Source: Neocallimastix lanati (nom. inval.) | Taxonomy: Eukaryota > Neocallimastigomycota > Neocallimastigomycetes > Neocallimastigales > Neocallimastigaceae | NCBI GenBank assembly: GCA_016946835.1 | Contig: JACVTC010000080.1 | Span: 840,001-870,000 of the forward strand | Length of the DNA stretch: 30,000 nt | Direction of reading: 5' to 3' | In this document: in pieces, positions 21,996 through 30,000 of the stretch | Layout: the number at the start of each line of letters is the position of its first letter | Numbering within the stretch: position 1 is the stretch's first letter | The notes under the pieces: generated by a model | The model's input: only the letters and a program-made list of their open reading frames with translations | The model's database searches: none | What the model was told of the DNA's origin: nothing | Translations under genes and position numbers: made by a program

Positions 21996-23573
21996 ATGCC
22001 AAACGAATATCAACCACTTTTAACAAATGACCTACATCAAATGAATAATCACAATGCCACCGATAATCCAGATCTTTATCAAAACCAAAATATAATTCCT
22101 GATCAAAGAAATAAAATTAGTTTTAAAGTATCTATGAAGAATACCTTGAAATGTTCAAGTCTTAATGTACTTCTTATATTCATTCCTTTTGGTATTCTTA
22201 GTGCAATGTTAAATATGAATGATACATCTATTTTTCTTTGTAATTTTATTGCTATTATACGTATGTGGAAATATTATGCTTTCATATAAATAAAATAAAA
22301 TACATATGAATTTAAAAAATTAAGAAATTCAATATATTAGTATTGATATATTAAAATAAAATAACTTATAATTTTAACATTTTCAATTTCATTTTAAATA
22401 TTAAATATATTTAGCTTTAGCTAAACTTCTTGGGTAAATTTTAACTATATGAAATTAGGTATATTAAAATTATTTAAAATTTTTATACAAATTTTTTAAC
22501 CTTTATATATTTTTAAAATAGTTTCTCAACTGAAGAATTAAGTCTTAGAACATCAGAAACTCTTGGTGGATTATTAAATGCTACATTCGGTAATGCTGTG
22601 GAATTGGTATATATTAATATATGAATATTTTAATAATACTATTATATATTGATTAATTAAAAAAATATATATTTTTATTAATTATCTTTTTATTTTTATT
22701 TTTATTTTTATTTTTATTTTTATTTTTATTTTTATTTTTATTTTTATTTTTATTTTTATTTTTATTTTTATTTTTATTTTTATTTTTATTTTTATTTTTA
22801 TTTTTATTTTTATTTTTATTTTTATTTTTATTTTTATTTTTATTTTTATTTTTATTTTTATTTTTATTTTTATTTTTATTTTTATTTTTATTTTTATTTT
22901 TATTTTTATTTTTATTTTTATTTTTATTTTTATTTTTATTTTTATTTTTTATTTCGTTTAAAAATAAAAGATTATTGGTATTATGGCCTTAAGAGGTGGA
23001 CTTATTGATGTTGTTAAAGCGTAATTTAATTATAATAAAATTTATAAAATTATCTATTGTTATTATTTTATTTTTTTCTTTTAATTACTTAATAATAAAA
23101 TTATCCTATTATAAAATAATTAAGATCAATGATAGGTTCACTTTTATCAAACCTTTTATTAGTACTTGGCCTTTGTCTCTTTTTTGGTGGTTTAAAATAT
23201 AAATTTCAAGTAAATAAATAAATTGTTTTTTATTTTATAATATCATTAGATTATAATAAATAATAAATATAATTAAAAATTATATTATAATACATTTTAA
23301 GAAATTTAACACAACTTCAAGTGATACATCCGCATCATTATTAGTAATGACTATTTTTATGGTTATTTTACCGGTTGCATTTAATTATGAAGATGAAAAG
23401 TAATTCTTATTAAATTAATATATATATATATATACTATTATTAATTATAATTTATTTTAATTATACAATAAATATATATATAATTTTATTTGAATAGTAA
23501 ATTAAAAGATTTATGTTAATACCTATATATATTATTTTATTAATATATTAATTAATTATTGCTTTAATATTTA

Positions 23574-23612
<39 letters not shown>

Positions 23613-24340
23613 CATTTCATTTCATTTCATTTCGTTTCGTTTTAAACAGTAAATCAGATGTTGAAGAAAGAGAAATTAAATTTTCAAGATGTACTGCAGT
23701 AGTAATGCTTATTGTTTATGGATTATATTTACTTTTTCAATTAAAAACTCATGCAAGATTTTTCAAAACAAATAATAACAATCAAATATTTGCTCATACA
23801 AATAGTATGGAATATGAAAGTTTAAGTATTCATAGAGGAATGGAAGAAGGGGAACAAGAGCAAGAAGAACCTGAAGAATCAACAATTTCGTTATCATTCT
23901 CTTTAATTTTATTAATAATTGTTACTATACTTATATCTATTTGTGCAGATTATTTGGTTGATTCAATTGAAGGCATTTCAGAGGATTGGAATCTTTCCCC
24001 ATCATTTGTTGGCTTAATTCTTTTACCAATTGTTGGTAATGCTGCCGAACATGTTACAGCAGTAACTGTAGCTTTAAAGAATAAAATGGATTTAGCTATT
24101 GGCGTTGCTCTTGGTTCATCTATGCAAGTAGCATTAATGGTTATTCCATTATTAGTTATTGTGGGTTGGATTATTAATGTTAATCTTTCATTAGTATTTA
24201 CAGTATTTGAATCTCTTAGTATTTTTATATCTGTTTTAATTGTTAACCAAATTATTAATGATGGTAAAAGTAATTGGCTAGAAGGTGTAATGCTATTATC
24301 AGCATATATTATAATTGCTGTAGCATATTGGATTATGTAG
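21996..24340 (+). CDS. CAX-type vacuolar Ca2+(cation)/H+ antiporter (Vcx1-like)
   Basis: Seven exons (21996-22260, 22415-22433, 22522-22606, 22971-23020, 23125-23209, 23302-23399, 23650-24340) join in phase to give 430 aa, the usual CAX length. Seen: a hydrophilic N-terminus; the first membrane helices; alpha-1 repeat TFGNAVELIIGIMALRGG with GNAVE at 118-122; SMIGSLLSNLLLVLG; an acidic loop MEEGEQEQEEPEE at 265-277, where CAX proteins carry their acidic motif; alpha-2 repeat VGNAAEHVTAVTVALKNK with GNAAEH at 330-335; GSSMQVAL; and a hydrophobic end. CAX antiporters load the vacuole with Ca2+ (some also Mn2+) using the proton gradient. The two GNAxE/GNAAEH glutamates are the expected transport residues. 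Exon 2 is only 19 nt, but the family alignment (IPLAKLLGFSTEEL) requires it. Metal specificity is not decided by the sequence. Confidence 0.94.
22686..22950. repeat. TTTTTA hexanucleotide satellite in CAX intron 3
   Basis: About 43 perfect TTTTTA units fill most of the 364-bp intron 22607-22970 and end about 20 bp before the AG acceptor, so they replace the normal polypyrimidine tract. Confidence 0.95.
23612..23641. repeat. TTTCA/TTTCG pentanucleotide repeat before CAX exon 7
   Basis: Four TTTCA units are followed by two TTTCG units, directly upstream of the CAG acceptor at 23647-23649. Confidence 0.8.
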
Positions 24341-24541
24341 AGGAAAAAAATATGTAATAATAATAATTAATATATTTTATTTAATTAATTAATTAAATAT
24401 TTGTATATATATATAATTTTTTTTTTAAAAGTTAGTTAATTAAATAAAATAAAAGTATGAGTGAGAAAAGTGAAAAAATTGGGGCAATTTTTTAAAATAT
24501 CAATAATTATACTAGTTAAAGAAAATGAATGAATGAATGAA

Positions 24542-24623
<82 letters not shown>

Positions 24624-24813
24624 GAACGAACGAACGAACGAAATGAAACAAAAACACAATCAAATAATTTAATAAATAATAATAGTAATAATAATAACAA
24701 TTGTAATAAGAAAATAATAATAATAATAATATAATACAAACATTAATAATAATAGTAATTAAAAAAAAAATGTAAAATATAAATATATATAATATTTTAT
24801 CATTAAATATCAA

Positions 24814-24859
<46 letters not shown>

Positions 24860-25102
24860 GTAACAAAAGTAATAATTATAATATTCATCAGAAACATTTA
24901 CCATTTTTTAACTAAATATTTTATTATTATTAATATAATTATCAACATAAAGTATTATCATCAGCATTTATTATTCTTTAACTTTACTTTATATATATAT
25001 TTAATAATGTTAGTATCATATATATAATTTTTTACTTTAATTTTATTATATTAAATAAAAGTAACGACATAAACTTTATACAATTATTTATAATAAATGT
25101 TC

Positions 25103-25159
<57 letters not shown>

Positions 25160-25481
25160 TAATTAATATTACTAGCATTAACAATAATAATCATAATAGT
25201 ATCATAATAGTAATAAAACTGACGATAATATGTTTATAATAGTATTTAATATAAAATATTTTCTATAATTATTTGTAGATACAAAAACAGACAAAACAAA
25301 CAACCAAATAAAAATAATAATATAATAAATTATTAAATATCTTAGGAAATGATTATCTTATAATATTTAATATATATTATATTAAAATATTAATACATTA
25401 TATCAAATTTTATTTAATTTAAATATTAATTATCATTATATTTATTTATTCTTCTTTATTTAAAAAATTCCAAAAAAATAA

Positions 25482-25515
<34 letters not shown>

Positions 25516-26469
25516 AAAAAGAAAATGTTTATTAATATATATTAATATATATGACTTTTTATTAATTATTTATATTATTAATTGTAATTTCTTAATTTTT
25601 AATAAAGTGTATATAAAAGAATACAATACGATTAATTTATAAATAATTCATATAATAATGATAATAATAATAATAAAAGCATTATTAAAAAAGAAATTTT
25701 TATAATTAAAAATAAGAATAAGTTTTAAATTTTATAATTGATGATTCTAAATTAAATATTATTTAAAAAAAAAATAAAATAAAATATTATCTTCTCTTTT
25801 GGTGTATGGTTTATTTATTTTAATTTATTTTATATTTTTTTCAAGTATTTATATATAAATTTAATTTAAATTTTATAATTATATATAAAAAAATACAGAA
25901 TCATTTAGGAAAAAAAAAAGTTTAAAGATTTCAAATTTTAATAAATATAAAAAAAAAAAAAAAATCACAAAATCATTTAATCTTAAATATATTAAATTTT
26001 TAGTTAATATTTATTATATTTGGTTTTTATTAATTATATATTAATTTAATCATTTATAATTGAATAATATATATATTTTAATTATTGTTTGGTTAAAAAA
26101 TATTGGTAAGAATAAATGATATTCTTATTTTTCTTTTTCTTAATTTTATTTATTTATTTTAGTTTTTTATTTTATTGTTATATAATATATATATATAAAA
26201 CTTTTATTTATTCTTTTTATTTTATTTTTTATTTATATTTTTTCATAAAAAAATATAATTAATAAAGGTAATAAAAAAAAAAAATAAAAATAAAATTAAA
26301 ATTAAAATTAAAAAATTAAAAGATAAAAATTAAAAAGATTTATAAAAAATTAAAAATAATAAATAAATTTTAGAAAAAAAAAAATATTATTATTTTTTAT
26401 TTTTACTAATAAAGAAAGAGATAAAGAAATAAAATTAATTAAAAAAATAATAATAAATAAATAACAAAA
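24341..26469. other. Repeat-rich intergenic region between CAX and the Lys-rich protein gene
   Basis: No supportable gene on either strand. It is packed with simple repeats: a compound ATGA/AAT/A/GAAC block (24522-24642), an AAT run (about 24816-24858), a poly(A)-AT block (25103-25154) and another A-AT block (25480-25512). From about 26270 to 26460 the plus strand is A-rich and leads into the next start codon, like the A-rich leaders before the other genes here. Confidence 0.6.
24522..24642. repeat. Compound microsatellite ATGA-AAT-A-GAAC
   Basis: Four repeat types follow each other without spacers: ATGA tetramers (about 24524-24545), AAT trimers (to about 24576), a run of about 40 A (24580-24619), and five GAAC units (24620-24640). 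Confidence 0.9.
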
Positions 26470-27163
26470 ATGCATTGGTTTTATGGTTTATTATTAATGG
26501 GTTTTATCTTTTATCTTATATTAAAGAAATTACCAGACCCACCAAAAGAAAATGAAACTTCCAAAAGAGAAGTCCATACTTCCAATTCAAAATCAAAAAA
26601 AAAGAAGAATAAGAAATCAAAAGCCAAAACTCAAGCACAAGTTCAAGCTAAATTAAATCAAAAAATTCAAAAAAAGAATACTCCACCGAAGGGAAAGACA
26701 AATGAACTTGATGAAAACGAGTGGCCAAGTTTAGAAAAAATAAATGAAGATAAGAAAGCAGCAACCAAAGAAAAATCTCGAAAAAGAAAAGAAAAGCAAA
26801 TAAATAAAGAAAGTGAATTTAAAATTACTCACTATGATGATGGCAATTTAGAGAATAATAGTAATAACAATTCCAATAGTAATGTAGATGATGATTATAG
26901 CGAAAATGAAGTTAAAAAATCTTCAGATAAACCAATAGTTATTCAAAATGTTTCATTACCAATTACCAATAGAAAAAAATATAAAAAGCATGTGGTTCAA
27001 GAAAATCAAAAATATATTAGTTCCGATGATGAAGAAATTTCAGATAGAGAAGTTAAAGTTGTAAGAGTAGTTGAAAAAAAGGAAGAAATAGAAAATATTG
27101 AATTACCACCAGAAATCGATGGATGGAAAAACGTTGTCCCAAAGAAAGCAAGTATGTTTTATT

Positions 27164-27262
<99 letters not shown>

Positions 27263-28024
27263 TTTTATTTTATTTTATTTTATTTTATTTTATTTTATTT
27301 TATTTTTTTTTCCTTTTTATTGTACTATAAAAAAATTAATTGTTTAAATATTTTATTAGTAAAAATAAATTCAAGACAATAAATTATATATGAATATAAA
27401 ATTCGAAATTTGTTTATATAATTTGAAATCTCAATTTTTGTTAAAATTTCATTTTATTATTTTTGATAAAATTAATATTATTTTCGTTTTATATACTTTT
27501 AATTATTTAATTTAAAATTTATAAATATATTATATTTTAATTATTATATATATCATTAAATATTAGTTACTAATCATTATATATATAATTTATTTATAAT
27601 TTTTATTTTATTTTATTAAATAATTTTGTGTATAGATATTTTGGTTATTAAATCTGCCTCACATCCAACCCCTGTTGTTGTGAAAAGTACTATAAGAAAG
27701 CCAAAAGAAGAACCATTAACAAAGAAACAAAAAGAAAATAAAAAGAAGGCAGAAAAGAGAAAATTAGAAAAACAACGTGAAAGAGAATTACAAGAAGAAA
27801 GATTAAGATTATATCGATTAGAACAGAAAAAACAAAATATAGGTTATAAATATGTTGCCCCGCCAAAACCGAAATCAAGTAATACGGTAAACACCAAATC
27901 AAAATCACCAGCTCCAGCACCTATCATTAATTCTTCTACTAATAAAAAATCTAAAAATCAAAATAATAATGGTTTAATTTCTGCAAAAGTACCTGCTAAC
28001 GGTATAACCTCCCTTTGGAATTAA
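26470..28024 (+). CDS. Unrecognised Lys-rich single-pass membrane protein
   Basis: Two exons (26470-27151 and 27636-28024) join in phase 1 to give 356 aa. Residues 3-18 form one hydrophobic helix right at the N-terminus (WFYGLLLMGFIFYLIL), followed by KK and a proline-rich turn. This is a signal-anchor arrangement with the rest probably cytosolic. The body is highly charged: a Lys block (about 41-60), EWPSL at 84-88, an Asn/Ser/Asp segment, a CK2-like SSDDEE at 184-189 and DGWKNVVPKK at 217-226. A predicted coiled coil of Lys/Glu/Arg (about 250-290) ends LRLYRLEQKK, then a Pro/Ser/Lys-rich tail ends ITSLWN. Such basic, anchored coiled-coil proteins include ER ribosome- or RNA-associated proteins, but that is only analogy. 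The start follows an A-rich leader (ACAAAAATG). No family is assigned. Confidence 0.8.
27160..27311. repeat. TTTA then TTTTA repeats in the intron of the Lys-rich gene
   Basis: About 25 TTTA tetramers (to about 27262) pass directly into TTTTA pentamers (to about 27302) and a T-run. The array begins within 12 bp of the donor GTATGT at 27152. Translated read-through frames of it are artefacts. Confidence 0.93.
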
Positions 28025-28597
28025 ATATATATATATTTTAAAATAAAATAAATAAAATAAAAGAAATAAAATAAAATAAAATAAAAATAAAAATAAAATA
28101 AAAATAAAAATAATAAAATATAATAAAATTAAAATTAAAATCATTTAATATTTCTTTTTTAAAAATTATTAGCTTATTTATATTTTAATATAAATTATGG
28201 GAATATCATATATATAACTGTTTATATAAATAATGAACATAGATAATCAATAAAATTCATACAGTAAAATTATATTATATTTATATTTAAAAAAATTTAA
28301 AATTAAAAATAATAAAAAAATGAAGCACAAAATTATTAGATAAAAAAAAGAAAATAAAATAGATAACAAATAAACAAGCCAAAAAAAAAAAAAAAAAAAT
28401 GATAAGAATTTTATCAGTTACAATATGAAAAAAAAAAAAATTTTTTTAATATCTTCAAAATTTAAAAATATTAATAATTACAAAAGGTGTATAAAATGTT
28501 CTGTAGATAATTAATAATTTTTATATTAAAATATATTTTTCCTTTTTGTATGTGTTACATGATATATAAATGTATAATTCATTTGTATGTAATGTAG

Positions 28598-28637
<40 letters not shown>

Positions 28638-29015
28638 AATAGTATTAATAGATTGTTTTTTTACAAGTTTATCAGTAAATGTGATGTTTTAAATGATAAT
28701 TATTCATTGATGAGTATCATTTTAAAAAAAAAAAAAAAAAAAGTATAAATATATATAATGAAAATTTTCTAAAAAAATATTAAGATAATAATATTGTTAA
28801 TATTTATATGGAAGGTGTAGATAAAAAAGATTAATATACTATGAAGATAATTGATAATAGTATTTTAAAATTATTAAATTTTTTTTCATTTACTAAGGTA
28901 TAATAATAATAGGAATTTATGTTAATATATTTTTATTAATATTAATATAATTATTAATTTATAATTATTATTTATTATTATTATTTATTATTATTATTAT
29001 AATTATTATTTATTA

Positions 29016-29104
<89 letters not shown>

Positions 29105-30000
29105 GATTGTTATTAATTAAAATTATGATTATATATTAACAGTTGTAATTATTTATTTATAATTATAATAAATATAATATAAAATAAGAGTAAAAATTAT
29201 TGGCAAAAGATGAAATATTTTTTATTAATATTATTTCTTTTTTTTTTTTAATAACAAATGTATGATAATCTTTTGTTTTTAATCTATCCAGTCATGTGTA
29301 AAATATTTCTATATTAAAAAGATTAAATTTATAAATTATAATACATAATACAATTTTATTATTAATATTATTATCTTTCTGTAATATATTTTACAATTAC
29401 ATTTTTTTTTATTTAATTAATAATATGTAATTAACCAAAATATTTAAAAAAATATATATATATATTAAATTTAATATATATATTTTTTTAATTTAATTAT
29501 CATAATAAATATTAATTAATTATAAAATATTTAACTGCTTAAAAAAATAACATATATTTTATTTAACCTCTTTTCTTTCTATATTTATTTATATAATTTA
29601 TATATATCCCCTTTCTTAAAATCTATTTTTTTTTTTTAAATATAGAATAGATATATAAATTAAATTTTATAATATAATTATTCTTTATAATACTTATATT
29701 ATGTATAAAGGAGATATATATAATGAATAAAAAAAATTTAATTTTTGAATAATTTACATATTTGTTATATATTATTTTTAACTTAAGAAATTTAAATATA
29801 TAATAATACATAAAAAACTTTTTCAGTCTAATTTTAAACCTGTTTATTATTGTTTTATTATTGTTTTTATAACGACTGTATAGAAAAAAAAAAAAAACAT
29901 GTAATGTATATAATTTATTTATTTATTTATTTATTATTATTATTTTTTATTTAATTTATTAAATAGTTAGAATTAAAAATAATATTTAAATGAAATTTAT
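28025..30000. other. A/T-rich region without recognisable genes
   Basis: No open frame with protein-like composition and no plausible splice chain was seen on either strand. It includes AAAAT-type repeats just after the stop at 28024, ATT microsatellites (28599-28636 and about 28970-29102), A and T homopolymers (28380-28399, 28724-28742) and AT-dinucleotide runs. A 23-codon frame at about 29209 (MKYFLLILF...) is hydrophobic but within T-rich sequence and unsupported. Confidence 0.55.
28970..29102. repeat. ATT trinucleotide microsatellite
   Basis: A mostly pure ATT array with a few TTTATT interruptions in its first part. Its orientation is opposite to the AAT arrays elsewhere in the window. 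Confidence 0.9.

Noticed and set aside
22686-22950. Regular repeat array considered as a CRISPR
   Set aside because: It is a 6-bp perfect satellite with no spacers, inside an intron of a eukaryotic gene.
24436-24897. Minus-strand frames rich in Phe/Ile with SFVRSF-like repeats
   Set aside because: They read through poly(A), GAAC, AAT and ATGA microsatellites; no domain or plausible start is present.
27098-27382. Frames rich in FIYL repeats
   Set aside because: They are read-through of the TTTA/TTTTA repeats in the intron of the Lys-rich gene.
27690-27920. Minus-strand 76-codon hydrophobic frame
   Set aside because: Complement of the Lys/Glu-rich exon 2; Lys codons read in reverse give Phe/Leu.
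29209-29280. Short frame MKYFLLILF... that looks like a signal peptide exon
   Set aside because: Only 23 codons in T-rich DNA, with no downstream exon of secreted-protein character before the window ends.

Overview
The window looks like nuclear DNA from an anaerobic gut fungus (Neocallimastigomycota); the genus cannot be told from the sequence. The reasons are extreme AT richness, intergenic DNA made largely of A/T homopolymers and AAT/AT/TTTA microsatellites, long Asn tracts, many short GT-AG introns, and above all a secreted enzyme ending in two cysteine-rich fungal dockerin (CBM10-type) domains. That module is characteristic of the cellulosomes of these fungi. No bacterial-style operons, tRNAs or rRNAs were seen.

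Five spliced genes can be rebuilt, each with consistent reading phase across every junction. (1) 1196-3938 (+): a nine-exon secreted GH18 chitinase with an N-terminal hevein-type CBM18 and a C-terminal double dockerin, so a probable cellulosome chitinase. (2) 5578-11119 (-): an eleven-exon P5B-type P-type ATPase (ATP13A2/Ypk9-like) of 1331 aa. (3) 14062-20747 (+): a 24-exon leucine-rich-repeat gene in which nearly every exon is exactly one 23-residue LRR (69 nt) bounded by phase-2 introns. One LRR exon is split by about 670 residues of low-complexity sequence that includes 143 consecutive Asn. (4) 21996-24340 (+): a seven-exon CAX-type cation/H+ antiporter with a 19-nt micro-exon. (5) 26470-28024 (+): a two-exon Lys-rich protein with one N-terminal membrane anchor, family not recognised.

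Between genes 1 and 2 lies what looks like a 5'-truncated non-LTR retrotransposon 3' end with a 31-nt poly(A) tail (about 4620-5310). Between genes 2 and 3 are a 220-bp nested palindrome that resembles a MITE (about 11766-11985) and two exon-like minus-strand remnants (12231-12860). The remaining intergenic DNA (1-1195, 20748-21995, 24341-26469, 28025-30000) is A/T-rich, with microsatellites and no supportable gene.

The genes do not form an obvious pathway. The chitinase acts outside the cell. The P5B ATPase and the CAX antiporter are both expected on vacuolar or other endomembranes. The most unusual locus is the one-repeat-per-exon LRR gene with its giant insertion.
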